Shown here in pieces: positions 24,657 through 34,999 of a stretch of 45,573 nt of DNA. Position 1 is the stretch's first letter, and the number at the start of each line of letters is the position of its first letter. The notes below the pieces were generated by a model. It saw nothing but the letters and a program-made list of their open reading frames with translations, did no database searches and was not told where the DNA came from. The position numbers were made by a program, and so were the translations under genes. Source of the stretch: Rhizobium sp. Root708 (GTDB lineage Bacteria; Pseudomonadota; Alphaproteobacteria; Rhizobiales; Rhizobiaceae); contig NZ_LMHV01000014.1 in NCBI RefSeq assembly GCF_001429725.1, positions 1 to 45,573 on the forward strand, read 5' to 3'.

Positions 24657-26285
24657 ATGCTTTCAATCAATCGACGCAGCGCTCTGGGGCTGCTTGGTGC
24701 AACGGCAGGCGTCGCGATCTTGCCGCGCTTTGCCTTCAGCCAGGGCAAACGCCCGTCCGTGACGATCGCGGTTCAGAAGATCACCAACAACAACACGCTC
24801 GACATCTGGAACGAGCAGTCGAACGTCGGTGAGCGCGTATTCTTCCCGAACCTCTGGGAAGGCCTGATCCTGCGTGACTGGATGGGCAATCAGGGTCCTG
24901 TCGCCGGTCTCGCCACTGACTGGAAGCGCATCGACGACAAGACGCTGGAACTCAAGCTGCGCCAGGGCGTCAAGTTCCACAATGGCGATGAGCTGACCGC
25001 CGAAGACGTCGTCTTCAGCTTCTCCGCTCAGCGTGTCTTCGGCGGCACGCAGCCAACTGGCGGCAAGACCATCTTCGAAGACGAAAACAAGCCGACATCG
25101 GTCAAGGAACTGCCGGCAACGATTCCTGGCGTCGGTCGCCGCCTGTGGCCGGCGCTCGCTGGTGTCGAAGCCGTCGACAAGTACACGGTGCGTTTCCACA
25201 ACGTGACACCTGACGTGACGCTCGAAGGTCGCCTTTACGCCTTTGGCAGCCAGATCGCCAACCGTCGCGCCTGGGACGAGGCGGCAACCTATGTCGACTG
25301 GGCGCGCAAGCCGGTTACGACGGGTCCTTACATGGTCTCCGAGTTCAAGCCCGACGTGTCGCTGACGCTGGTGGCATTCGACGAGTATTGGGGCGGCCGC
25401 CCGCCGCTGGAGCAGATCCGTTTTGTCGAAGTTCCCGAGGTTGCCTCGCGTGTCAACGGTCTGCTGTCAGGCGAGTATGATTTCGCCTGCGACCTGCCGC
25501 CGGACCAGATCGCAACCGTGCAGAACGCAGCTGGTTTCGAAGTACAGGGCGCGACGATCAACAATCACCGCATCTCCGTCTTCAACACGCAGAACCCCAT
25601 CCTGCAGAACCCGCTGGTTCGCCGCGCCATGACCCATTCGATCGATCGCCAGGCGATCGTCGATGCTCTGTGGGCTGGTCAGACGAAAATCCCCGCAGGC
25701 CTGCAGTTCCCATTCTACGGCGACATGTTCGTCGAAGGCTGGAGCGTTCCGGAATACAACCCGGCACTGGCGCAGGATCTCCTGAAGCAGGCCAACTACA
25801 AGGGCGATGCGATCCCGTTCCGCCTGCTTAACAACTATTACACCAATCAGACCGCCAACGGTCAGATCATGGTGGAGATGTGGAAGCAGGTCGGTCTAAA
25901 CGTCGAGATCGAAATGAAGGAAAACTGGGGCCAGATCCACGATCCGGCAGGCGTCAAGGGCGTTCGCGACTGGTCGGCGTCGGCCAACTTCAACGACCCG
26001 GTCTCCTCGATCGTTGCCCAGTTCGGCCCGAACGGCGAAGTCCAGCAGAAAAAGGACTGGGCGAACGCCGAGGTCAACCAGATGTCCCAGATTCTGGAAA
26101 CCAGCACCGACCGCGCGCAGCGCAAGAAGGCCTTTGCCCGCATGATGGAGATCTGCGAGCGCGAAGACCCCGTCTATCAGGTCCTGCACCAGAACGCCGT
26201 CTTTACCGGCATGAAGTCGTCGCTGAAGTGGAAGGCCGCTCCGGCCTTCGCGATGGACTTCCGTTCCAACAACTGGCCGAGCTGA
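24657..26285 (+). CDS. Peptide/nickel/opine-type ABC transporter substrate-binding protein (SBP family 5)
   Basis: This 542-residue binding protein starts with an RR-containing leader (NRRSALGLLGATAGVAILPR, cleavage near AFSQ), possibly Tat-dependent. Family 5 hallmarks follow: LATDWKRIDDKTLELKLRQGVKFHNGDELTAEDVVFSF, then NPLVRRAMTHSIDRQAIVDALW. It is the cluster C type that binds oligopeptides, nickel, opines or glycosides. AAAGGAGAG lies about 8 nt before ATG 24657. It is the first gene of a five-gene transporter operon (two ATPases, two permeases). The TIM-barrel isomerase at the operon end suggests the ligand may be a sugar derivative rather than a peptide, which is inference. Confidence 0.9.
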   Translation: MLSINRRSALGLLGATAGVAILPRFAFSQGKRPSVTIAVQKITNNNTLDIWNEQSNVGERVFFPNLWEGLILRDWMGNQGPVAGLATDWKRIDDKTLELKLRQGVKFHNGDELTAEDVVFSFSAQRVFGGTQPTGGKTIFEDENKPTSVKELPATIPGVGRRLWPALAGVEAVDKYTVRFHNVTPDVTLEGRLYAFGSQIANRRAWDEAATYVDWARKPVTTGPYMVSEFKPDVSLTLVAFDEYWGGRPPLEQIRFVEVPEVASRVNGLLSGEYDFACDLPPDQIATVQNAAGFEVQGATINNHRISVFNTQNPILQNPLVRRAMTHSIDRQAIVDALWAGQTKIPAGLQFPFYGDMFVEGWSVPEYNPALAQDLLKQANYKGDAIPFRLLNNYYTNQTANGQIMVEMWKQVGLNVEIEMKENWGQIHDPAGVKGVRDWSASANFNDPVSSIVAQFGPNGEVQQKKDWANAEVNQMSQILETSTDRAQRKKAFARMMEICEREDPVYQVLHQNAVFTGMKSSLKWKAAPAFAMDFRSNNWPS

Positions 26286-26372
26286 TCCGGTTCCAAAGGG
26301 ACCTGGCGGCCGCAAGCCGCCGGGTCCACTCGCTCGAAATGAACTTAGATTGCCGAACGGAAGGGTGAACGG

Positions 26373-27389
26373 ATGAGCATCACCGCCACCAAGCTTGTCG
26401 AAATGCGTGGGTTGAAAGTCGCATTCGACGGCGTGCAGGTCCTGCATGAGATCGATCTCGACATCGCAAAGGGCGAGGCCGTTGGCCTTGTCGGCGAATC
26501 CGGTTGTGGCAAGTCGGTCACCTGGCTTGCAGCGCTCGGGCTCCTGCCTGGCAAGGCGAGCGTCACGGGATCGGTGAAGATAGAGGGACGGGAATTGCTC
26601 GCGGCTCCTCGATCCGCGCTGGAGCAGATCCGAGGCGGTCGCGTCGCGATGATTTTCCAGGACCCGTCGAGCTCGCTCAATCCCGTTCTGAAGATCGGGC
26701 GCCAGATCACCGAGGCGCTTTCGATCCATCGGGGGCTTCGCGGCGAGGCCGCGAAGGCAGAAGCATGGCGGCTTATGGATATGGTCGGCATTCCCGATGT
26801 GCGACGCCGTTTCGACCTCTATCCGCATGAATTTTCCGGAGGCCAATGTCAGCGCTTGATGATCGCAATGGCGCTTGCCGGCGAGCCGGACCTTCTGATC
26901 GCTGACGAGCCGACGACGGCTCTCGACGCGACAATCCAGGCGCAGATCCTGGACCTCCTGATCTCGCTCAGAGCCGAAACGGGCATGGCGACTGTTTTCA
27001 TCAGTCACGATCTCGGTGCTGTCTCGCAGGTCTGCGAGCGCGTCTGCGTGATGTATGCCGGGCGTATCGTCGAGGAGGGCATGGTCGGAGAGCTCTTCGC
27101 TGATCCGCGACATCCTTATACCCGGGGTCTCTTCGAAGCCATTCCGAGCATCGATGGTCCACGCCAACGCCTTGTTCCCATCGCCGGCACCGTTCCCGAT
27201 CCACGGCGGCTGCCGAAAGGATGCTCCTTTTCGCCGCGCTGTTCGCGCGCTGTCGAGGCATGCGGGCAAGAATTACCGCCGCTCGTATCGATCGGCCGAG
27301 GACGCCAGCTCGCCTGTACTCGGCCGGTTCCGCCCGCGGCAGTCGGTGTTGAGACGAAGGCTCGGATCGCAGAGGGGATGATGCATTGA
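26373..27389 (+). CDS. Dpp/Opp-type ABC transporter ATP-binding protein 1 (DppD-like)
   Basis: This 338-residue ATPase has Walker A GESGCGKSV, signature FSGGQCQRLMIAMALAGEP, Walker B LLIADEPTTALD and H-loop FISHDLGAVSQ, then the C-terminal oligopeptide-transporter extension with CSFSPRCSRAVEAC. The extension cysteines are typical of DppD/OppD and may hold an iron-sulfur cluster. It forms the ATPase heterodimer with the next gene product. The stop overlaps the next start (26-30 kb operon, overlap at 27386-27389). Confidence 0.93.
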   Translation: MSITATKLVEMRGLKVAFDGVQVLHEIDLDIAKGEAVGLVGESGCGKSVTWLAALGLLPGKASVTGSVKIEGRELLAAPRSALEQIRGGRVAMIFQDPSSSLNPVLKIGRQITEALSIHRGLRGEAAKAEAWRLMDMVGIPDVRRRFDLYPHEFSGGQCQRLMIAMALAGEPDLLIADEPTTALDATIQAQILDLLISLRAETGMATVFISHDLGAVSQVCERVCVMYAGRIVEEGMVGELFADPRHPYTRGLFEAIPSIDGPRQRLVPIAGTVPDPRRLPKGCSFSPRCSRAVEACGQELPPLVSIGRGRQLACTRPVPPAAVGVETKARIAEGMMH

Positions 27390-28369
27390 CGCCTTTGATC
27401 GAAGCTCGCGATCTCGTTCGCATCTACCATGTCCGCCGCGGATTGTTCGGTCACCCGACGCCGGTGCGCGCGGTCGACGGCATTTCGCTTGCAGTGATGC
27501 CGGGCGAAACACTCGGGATTGTCGGTGAATCAGGCTCCGGAAAGTCGACGCTCGGCCGTATGCTCCTGGGGATCGACGCCGCCCAGGAAGGCGCCGTCAC
27601 CTTCGATGGCAAGGCAATGCCGCCAAGCGGAACGCCGGAATGGCGCAAACTGCGCGCGAAAATGCAGCTCGTCTATCAGGATCCCCTTGCAGCGCTCGAC
27701 AGGCGCCTGACGATTGCAACGCAGCTTGCCGAGCCGTTGGAGATCCATCGTCTCATCCCGAAAGAGCATCGCGCCGCGCGTGTCGCCGAACTGATGACCG
27801 CGGTCGGTCTTCGCCCGGACCAGGCGTCGCGCTTTCCGCATGAATTGTCCGGCGGTCAGCGCCAGCGCGCGGTTATCGCGCGTGCCATCGCCTCGCGGCC
27901 AAAGCTGCTCGTCTGCGATGAACCTGTTTCGGCGCTCGATGTGTCGATCCAGGCGCAGATCGTCAACATGCTGCGCGATCTCCAGCAGCAGCACAGCATT
28001 GCGATGGTATTCATCAGCCATGACCTCAAGGTCGTGCGCAACATAGCTGATCGGGTTGCCGTCATGTATCTCGGCCGGATTGTCGAAGAGGCCTCTTCGG
28101 ACGTCATTTTCCGCTCTCCCGTTCATCCCTATACGCGTGCGCTGGTATCCAGCGTGCCGCGTCCGGGAACTCCGCTTCAGGGCCGCACAATCCTTCAGGG
28201 AGAACCGCCCAACCCGGCCAATCGACCCTCGGGCTGCGCGTTCCATCCGCGCTGCCCTCTGGCGCGCGATCGCTGCCGCGTCGAAGCGCCTGAGTTGAAG
28301 AGCATCGGCGACGGGCGGACCGCCGCCTGCCACGTGACAGCGGGCGAAGACGCCCGGATTGCAGCATAG
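27386..28369 (+). CDS. Dpp/Opp-type ABC transporter ATP-binding protein 2 (DppF-like)
   Basis: This 327-residue ATPase has Walker A GESGSGKST, the DppF/OppF-typical QLVYQDPLAALDRRLT, signature LSGGQRQRAVIARAIASRP, Walker B LLVCDEPVSALD and H-loop FISHDLKVVRN. The C-terminal domain has CAFHPRCPLARDRC. The start is a TTG at 27386 within the overlap with the upstream gene. It powers the permeases at 28381-30196 together with the first ATPase. The permease gene starts 11 bp after its stop. Confidence 0.92.
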   Translation: MTPLIEARDLVRIYHVRRGLFGHPTPVRAVDGISLAVMPGETLGIVGESGSGKSTLGRMLLGIDAAQEGAVTFDGKAMPPSGTPEWRKLRAKMQLVYQDPLAALDRRLTIATQLAEPLEIHRLIPKEHRAARVAELMTAVGLRPDQASRFPHELSGGQRQRAVIARAIASRPKLLVCDEPVSALDVSIQAQIVNMLRDLQQQHSIAMVFISHDLKVVRNIADRVAVMYLGRIVEEASSDVIFRSPVHPYTRALVSSVPRPGTPLQGRTILQGEPPNPANRPSGCAFHPRCPLARDRCRVEAPELKSIGDGRTAACHVTAGEDARIAA

Positions 28370-28380
28370 GGAAGGCTTCA

Positions 28381-29307
28381 ATGATCCGTTTCGTTCTCGT
28401 GCGGCTGTTTCGGGCGCTGATCACGATCCTCGCCGTCGTAACCTTTGCCTTCGTCGTGTTGCGCATGTCGGGGGATCCCGCTCAAGTCATGCTTGGACCT
28501 GACGTCCCACAGGATTCCGTCGATGCCTTTCGAAAGGCCTGGGGTCTCGATCAGCCGCTTTGGGTCCAATACGTCGCCTATCTGAAGTCGATCTTCACTG
28601 GCGATTTCGGCGTGTCGATGCGCGACAAGGCCTCGGCTCTTCATCTCGTGATGGAGCGCGTTCCTGCCACGCTGCAGCTGACCGTGCCGGCGCTGATCCT
28701 GAAACTTGTGATCGGCATTCCGGCGGGCGTCTATGCCGCTCTGCATCGTCAGAGCTTCGCGGATCGCGGGGTCATCCTGCTTGCGATCTTCGGCTTCACC
28801 ATTCCCTCCTTTGTCATGGGACTGGTTCTGGTGTTGATATTCTCCGTCACGCTCGGCCTTCTTCCGTCCGGCGGCCAGGATACCTGGATGCACGGCATAC
28901 TGCCGACGATCACCATGAGCATCGGAGGGATCGGCATTCTCGCCCGCTTTTCTCGCAGTGCCATGATCGAGGTCATGGGGCAGCCGTATATCCGTACGGC
29001 ATCCGCCAAAGGCCTCAAATGGCGCGACGTGGTCTGGAGCCACGCCCTACCGAACGCCGCGGTTCCGATTGTCACGATCGTTGGGTTCATGGTGGGCTCG
29101 CTGATCGCAGGGGCGGTCGTGGTCGAGTCGATCTTCTCCTGGCCGGGGATCGGGCGATTGCTCATCGTGTCGGTCAGCAACCGCGATCTGGCGGTCGTCC
29201 AGTGCATCCTTCTGATCATCGCTGCCACGATGGTCATCTCCAATCTTATCGTCGACCTGCTCTACGGCTGGCTCGATCCGCGCCTGCGCGCGCCTGCCGG
29301 GCATTGA
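28381..29307 (+). CDS. Dpp/Opp-type ABC transporter permease 1 (DppB-like)
   Basis: This 308-residue permease has a typical DppB N-terminus (MIRFVLVRLFRALITILAVV, then TFAFVVLRMSGDPAQVML), FGVSMRDKASALHLVMERVPATLQL, and the EAA loop region YIRTASAKGLKWRDVVWSHA. About six transmembrane helices are visible. It forms the inner-membrane channel with the next gene product. Family assignment is secure, substrate unknown. Confidence 0.93.
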   Translation: MIRFVLVRLFRALITILAVVTFAFVVLRMSGDPAQVMLGPDVPQDSVDAFRKAWGLDQPLWVQYVAYLKSIFTGDFGVSMRDKASALHLVMERVPATLQLTVPALILKLVIGIPAGVYAALHRQSFADRGVILLAIFGFTIPSFVMGLVLVLIFSVTLGLLPSGGQDTWMHGILPTITMSIGGIGILARFSRSAMIEVMGQPYIRTASAKGLKWRDVVWSHALPNAAVPIVTIVGFMVGSLIAGAVVVESIFSWPGIGRLLIVSVSNRDLAVVQCILLIIAATMVISNLIVDLLYGWLDPRLRAPAGH

Positions 29308-29317
29308 GGAAAGAACG

Positions 29318-30196
29318 ATGGCTACTGTCGAACTTGGCGAAACGCTGACTGCGCGCAAGCGAAGCGGATGGATCTCGCGGCTGCGGCGAACGGTGCCGTT
29401 GCTGGTCGGCCTGGGGATCCTGTGGCTGGCGGCAATGGTTGTCACTGCCGCCTTTGCCGATCACCTGCGCCCCTACAACATCACCGCGATGGATTTGACC
29501 AGCCGCCTGTCCGTCCCAGGCTCCGCAAAGCATTGGCTTGGCACCGACGAGCTTGGTCGCGACGTTCTTTCGCGCCTCATCCAGTCGATCCGCATCTCAC
29601 TGGTCATCGCGTTTGGTGCCACCATCCTATCAGCGGTGTTCGGCACTGTGCTCGGCTTTGCCGCCGCCCGCTTTCGCGGTTCCGTCGAACATCTCGTGCT
29701 GGTGCTGGCGGACTTTCAGGCGGCTCTGCCATTCCTGATCATGTCGCTGGCGGTGCTCGCCTTCTTCGGCTCATCGATGGTTCTGCTGGTCTGTCTCATG
29801 GGCTTTTACGGCTGGGAGCGCTATGCGCGCATCGCCCGTGGACTGGCGATTGCCGCAGGCGCGCAGGGCTATGCGGCTGCTGTCGTGCAGCTCGGCGCCA
29901 CACCAATGCGCGTCTATCTTCGCCACATCCTTCCAAACGTCGCATCAACGCTGATTGTGTCGATGACGCTGACGTTTCCGGAGATCATCCTGATGGAAAG
30001 TGGCCTGTCGTTTCTCGGTCTCGGCGTTCAGCCGCCCGAGACGAGCCTCGGCAACATGGTCGGCTTCGGGCGTGAATACCTTACCCGGGCTCCGTGGATC
30101 ATGCTGGCACCGGCGACGGTGATCATGCTGACCACGCTCTCCATCTCGCTCGTCGGCGACTGGCTGAGGGACAAGCTGGACCCCACCGTCGGCTGA
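29318..30196 (+). CDS. Dpp/Opp-type ABC transporter permease 2 (DppC-like)
   Basis: This 292-residue permease has the DppC marker HWLGTDELGRDVLSRLI near residue 70 and the EAA loop around GAQGYAAAVVQLGATPMRVY, followed by a C-terminal region with LSFLGLGVQPPETSLGNMV. It completes the transporter: SBP, two ATPases and two permeases. The gene starts 10 bp after the preceding stop and ends 61 bp before a TIM-barrel isomerase gene, which is likely part of the same transcript. Confidence 0.93.
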   Translation: MATVELGETLTARKRSGWISRLRRTVPLLVGLGILWLAAMVVTAAFADHLRPYNITAMDLTSRLSVPGSAKHWLGTDELGRDVLSRLIQSIRISLVIAFGATILSAVFGTVLGFAAARFRGSVEHLVLVLADFQAALPFLIMSLAVLAFFGSSMVLLVCLMGFYGWERYARIARGLAIAAGAQGYAAAVVQLGATPMRVYLRHILPNVASTLIVSMTLTFPEIILMESGLSFLGLGVQPPETSLGNMVGFGREYLTRAPWIMLAPATVIMLTTLSISLVGDWLRDKLDPTVG

Positions 30197-30257
30197 AGAA
30201 CTTCGCTTTCCCAAATCCGGGCGCTCGTCCGGCCCCTTCTCATAAAAGGAACATACC

Positions 30258-31172
30258 ATGAGCAATATCATATCGACCGGCTTCAACTCCGGTTCCACCG
30301 ATGGTGAACTCGACAGCCTCGAGGCCGATCTGCGCCGTCTGGCCGGGCTTGGCGTTGAAACCGTGGAGCTTGGCCTGACCAGCGTAGACCTGATCGCGGG
30401 CGGTCGTGTGGTCAAGGAGCGTGCCGAGCGCCTGGCGGCGATCACGGCTCAATTTCCGTTCCGCTACACGGTCCACGGGCTCGTCTCGTCGAACTTCATG
30501 GATCCGGCGACCGCGCGCTATCAGATCGACGCCGCAAAGGCGCTGGTGGAGGTCTGTGACAAGATCGGTGCCCGTGTGATCGTTCAGCACGGGGGAAACC
30601 TGCGTGCGGACCAGCTCTTCGAACGTGCCGGCGCCGACCAGCGTGAGCGGGAAGCACTCTTCGAGCTGGCCGAGTTCGCCAAGCGCTATGACGTGCGCAT
30701 CGCGTTCGAGAACATCTTCACGACGGAGCCCGGGCAGTATCGCCAGACACCGGCAGAGGTTGCGCAGACCGTCAAGACGGTCGGTCACCCGAACCTTGTG
30801 GCGCTTATCGACTTCAGCCACGCCTACATCGAGTCGACCTATCGCGGTCTGAACTTCCGTGAGCAGATCCGCGCCATGGCTCCGGTCGCCGGACACCTGC
30901 ATGTGCACGACTCCTTCGGCCGTCCGCAGGCTTTCTACAAGCCGTACCACCTGCAGGAATCGACGGCGCTCGGCATCGGCGATCTGCACATGCCACTCGG
31001 CTGGGGCGATATGGATTGGGAGGACATCTTCAGCGAACTCGAATTCCTCCCGGGAACCGTGCTGATGATGGAAATCGGCGCCCGCTATCGCAATGAGCAG
31101 AGCGCGTCGCTTGAGCGTGCAAGGCATCTCATCGCACTGAACGGCAAGTGCGCTGCCGTCGCCGCCGAATAA
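30258..31172 (+). CDS. TIM-barrel sugar phosphate isomerase/epimerase-like protein
   Basis: This 304-residue protein belongs to the xylose-isomerase-like/AP-endonuclease-2 superfamily. Candidate metal ligands sit at the ends of barrel strands: E in IAFENIF, D in VALIDFSHAY, H in GHLHVHDSFG and E in LMMEIGARY. AAAGGAA lies ahead of the ATG. It follows the permease gene by 61 bp and probably acts on the compound imported by the upstream ABC transporter, as an isomerase, epimerase or dehydratase of a keto-sugar. A set of hairpins follows its stop. I cannot name a specific reaction. Confidence 0.78.
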   Translation: MSNIISTGFNSGSTDGELDSLEADLRRLAGLGVETVELGLTSVDLIAGGRVVKERAERLAAITAQFPFRYTVHGLVSSNFMDPATARYQIDAAKALVEVCDKIGARVIVQHGGNLRADQLFERAGADQREREALFELAEFAKRYDVRIAFENIFTTEPGQYRQTPAEVAQTVKTVGHPNLVALIDFSHAYIESTYRGLNFREQIRAMAPVAGHLHVHDSFGRPQAFYKPYHLQESTALGIGDLHMPLGWGDMDWEDIFSELEFLPGTVLMMEIGARYRNEQSASLERARHLIALNGKCAAVAAE

Positions 31173-31185
31173 GCTGAGCTGTGTC

Positions 31186-31275
31186 GGCGAGCCGGATTGT
31201 TCGGCTCGCCTTGAAGGGTGCCATCGCAAGGCTGGACCTTGCCTGCGATGGCTCTTGTCAGCGCGAGGGCTGACA
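31186..31275. terminator. Three stacked hairpins between convergent operons
   Basis: Within the 117-bp convergent gap lie three stem-loops. GGCGAGCCG/CGGCTCGCC (31186-31194, 31202-31210, 7-nt loop). GCCATCGCA/TGCGATGGC (31220-31228, 31244-31252). TGTCAGC/GCTGACA (31256-31262, 31269-31275, 6-nt loop). All stems are perfect. They presumably terminate transcription from both directions, though T-tracts are short. Confidence 0.6.
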
Positions 31276-31289
31276 GTGATCTGAGAAGC

Positions 31290-32948
31290 TTACGCCTCGA
31301 ACTGGCCGGCCTTGTACTGCGCGACCAGATTCCTGCATGCGCGCAACGTCAGGCCCATGACCGTCAGTGTCGTGCCGGCGACACCGCTTCCCGGGAAGGA
31401 GCTGGCATCGGTCACGATGACGTTCGGTGCGTCCCATACCTGGTTGTAGGGATTGAGAACCGAGTCGCCGCGCGTTGTGCCCATACGAGCCCCGCCCGTT
31501 TCGTGGATTGCGGCGCCCATGCACATCGTCTTGCGGAACCACTTGCGGAACATGAAGCGGCTGAATGGCGACGCGTCCGGAAATGCGCCGCTGCCCATCT
31601 CCTTCAAGCCGGTGGGGGAGCCGATAAACTCGAGCTCGCCACCGACATCCTTGATCATCGTGATCAGGGTTTCCTCTTGCTGCTGCAAGAGTGCATGTTC
31701 GTCCGCCTGCATCACGCAGCGGATATGCGGAGCCGGAATGTTCCAGGCGTCCTTTCGGCGCTGGTCGAGGGTGATCCTGTTGTCGGCGTAAGGCAGCATC
31801 CGACCGAAGCCGAAGAAGGCGAGGCGGGCGTCCGCGTTATTCGGGGTGGGGGAACGTCCGACACTGCCCTGATAGTCGAAATCACCGCGGCCGCGATCAC
31901 CTTCACCGAAGCGCGGAATGAAGATCCCGCCTGATGGATTGTAGAATGGGTCGGTCGGTGCGGATTCATCCAGCGCCCAACCCTTCGCACCTGCGAAGGA
32001 ACCGAAGGCAAGGCATGGAAGCTGGTCCATGAAATACCGCCCGAGCATATCAGCGCTGTTTCCAAGTCCGTTCGGGTGCTTGGCAGAGGCCGAGTTGAGC
32101 AGAAGCCGCACGCTTTCGATGGGAGAGGCAGCGACCACGACGGTTGCAGCCCGCGCTGTCGATACCGCGCCGGTGTTGCGGTCGATGTACTCGGCGCCGG
32201 TGGCATGACCGGTTTTCTCGTCAGTAACGATACGACGGACGATGGCGTCGTATTGAACGGTCAGGTGCCCGCTCGCAAGGGCTTCTCTCAGTGGCCGCGG
32301 TACGCGATCGGCATCCGGCGCGATGTAGCGCCACGAGACGACGCGCCGTTCCGGCCAGCGGCTCTCTACCGCACCCTTGAAGGTCTCTTCGGCAGGTGTC
32401 AGGCTCGCGGGCTTGGCATAGACGCCGTCCGGAAGCGTCGGGGCATTGTCCTTGTTGCCGTAGAGGCCGAGATAGGTTTCGACTTCATCGTAAAAGGGGG
32501 TCATTTCCTCATACGAGATCGGCCAGTCGACGCCCTTGCCGGTGCGCGAGCGGATCTTGAAGTCCTCGTCCGTCCAGCGCAGCAGCACGCGCCCGAAGCT
32601 GTGGAGGCGGCCGCCGCCCTGGCGGCCACGGATCCAGAGGAAAGGTTCGTTTCTCGGCGTCGTGTAGGGGTTCTTGCGGTCATTGACGAAGAAGCGGCTG
32701 AAGCGCTCGGTGAAGAATGCGGCGCGTGCCTGGATAGGTTGGCCCTTGATGGTGGCGCGTGCGCGCTCCCAGATGTTGATCGCGCTCGCCGGCGGCTTCT
32801 TGCGCGAAGGATCGAAATCCTTGGGTCCAACCGCCGGTCCGGCCTCGAGGAGCAGCACGGAGAGACCTTGGGCGGTCAGTTCCTTGACCGCGAAGGAGCC
32901 TGCCGCGCCGGAGCCAATCACCAGCGCATCATAAACTGTCTGAGACAT
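31290..32948 (-). CDS. GMC-family FAD-dependent oxidoreductase
   Basis: This 552-residue flavoprotein starts with the FAD Rossmann motif GSGAAG at 12-17 (VYDALVIGSGAAGSFAVKEL) and LLEAG. The C-terminal GMC domain has HETGGARMG from residue 482 and VIVTDASSFPGSGVAGTTLT. ATG 32948 places the FAD motif at the expected distance. The second catalytic position, usually Asn/His in an NPT motif, reads GTT here. It is the last gene of a minus-strand operon with a CUT1 sugar transporter and a TIM-barrel isomerase. GMC enzymes of this size oxidise sugars, polyols or glycosides, including glycoside 3-oxidases; sugar oxidation is likely but the position and substrate are unknown. Confidence 0.85.
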   Translation of the reverse strand: MSQTVYDALVIGSGAAGSFAVKELTAQGLSVLLLEAGPAVGPKDFDPSRKKPPASAINIWERARATIKGQPIQARAAFFTERFSRFFVNDRKNPYTTPRNEPFLWIRGRQGGGRLHSFGRVLLRWTDEDFKIRSRTGKGVDWPISYEEMTPFYDEVETYLGLYGNKDNAPTLPDGVYAKPASLTPAEETFKGAVESRWPERRVVSWRYIAPDADRVPRPLREALASGHLTVQYDAIVRRIVTDEKTGHATGAEYIDRNTGAVSTARAATVVVAASPIESVRLLLNSASAKHPNGLGNSADMLGRYFMDQLPCLAFGSFAGAKGWALDESAPTDPFYNPSGGIFIPRFGEGDRGRGDFDYQGSVGRSPTPNNADARLAFFGFGRMLPYADNRITLDQRRKDAWNIPAPHIRCVMQADEHALLQQQEETLITMIKDVGGELEFIGSPTGLKEMGSGAFPDASPFSRFMFRKWFRKTMCMGAAIHETGGARMGTTRGDSVLNPYNQVWDAPNVIVTDASSFPGSGVAGTTLTVMGLTLRACRNLVAQYKAGQFEA

Positions 32949-33020
32949 GTCTTTCAAATCCTGCTTGAAGCAATTCCCCGGCACCGGGAGGCGCCTGAGG
33001 ATCGTGAACACAACGGCTGG

Positions 33021-34114
<1,094 letters not shown>

Positions 34115-34118
<4 letters not shown>

Positions 34119-34999
34119 CCCTTGACTGCGCCGGCGGCGATGCCGCGGACAAACCAGCGGCCGGACAGGAAATAGATCGCGAGCGGAACCACTGCGGTGA
34201 GAATGGTCGCTGCCATGTTTACGTTGTAATTGCGCTCGCCCATCGTCGTGTTGACGATGTTGTTGAGCTGAACAGTCATCGGCAGGTTGTCGCGCCCGGC
34301 AAAGACCAAACCGAGAAGGAAGTCGTTCCAGATGCCGGTGAATTGGAGCATGGAAACGACCACCACCATCGGCACTGCGATCGGCAACATGATCTCAAAG
34401 AAGATCCGCCAGAAGCCGGCTCCATCGACCCGCGCCGCCTTGCAGAGCTCTTCGGGAACGCTGACGAAGTAATTGCGGAACAGCAGGGTCACCAGGGGCA
34501 GGCCGAAGATGACGTGAACGATGATGATGCCGGCCAGCGAGTTGTAGAGCCCCACGGTCGCCATCGTGCGAACCATCGGATAGAGAAAAATCTGATAGGG
34601 AATGAGCCCGCCGGCCATGAGCAGGGCAAACAGGACGTTTGATCCGCGCGGGCGCCAGAGCGACAGCGCATAGCCGTTAATGGCGCCGATCAGGACCGAA
34701 AGAGCGACTGAAGGAACTGTTATCGCGACCGAGTTCCAGAAGCCGCTACGGATGCCGACGCAGACCGTTCCCATGCAGGCGCCGGACCAGGCGGTCACCC
34801 AGGCGGAGAAATCGAGCTTGGCGGGCAAGGCGAATATCTGCCCGAGCCGGATTTCGTCCATGGTCTTCAGCGAGGTGACGATCATGGTGTAGAGTGGCAG
34901 CGTGAAGAATAGCGCCGCCACGAAAAGGAAGAAGTAGAGCCCGATACGACCGGCGGTGATCTGGTTGGGCTTCGGGCCGTTTGGATGAGCGCTCGCCAT
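34115..34999 (-). CDS. CUT1 sugar ABC transporter permease 2 (MalG-type)
   Basis: This 294-residue permease has FLFVAALFFTLPLYTMIVTSLK at the N-terminus and the EAA loop ELCKAARVDGAGFWRIFFEIMLP. About six membrane helices are visible, in the MalG family pattern. The start shares one base with the upstream permease stop (TGATG), and the end overlaps the ATPase start by four bases. Together with its partner it forms the sugar channel. Confidence 0.93.

Noticed and set aside
30240..31229. Minus-strand open frame of 329 codons over the TIM-barrel gene
   Set aside because: The plus strand has a recognisable isomerase fold and ribosome site; the reverse translation shows no family features.
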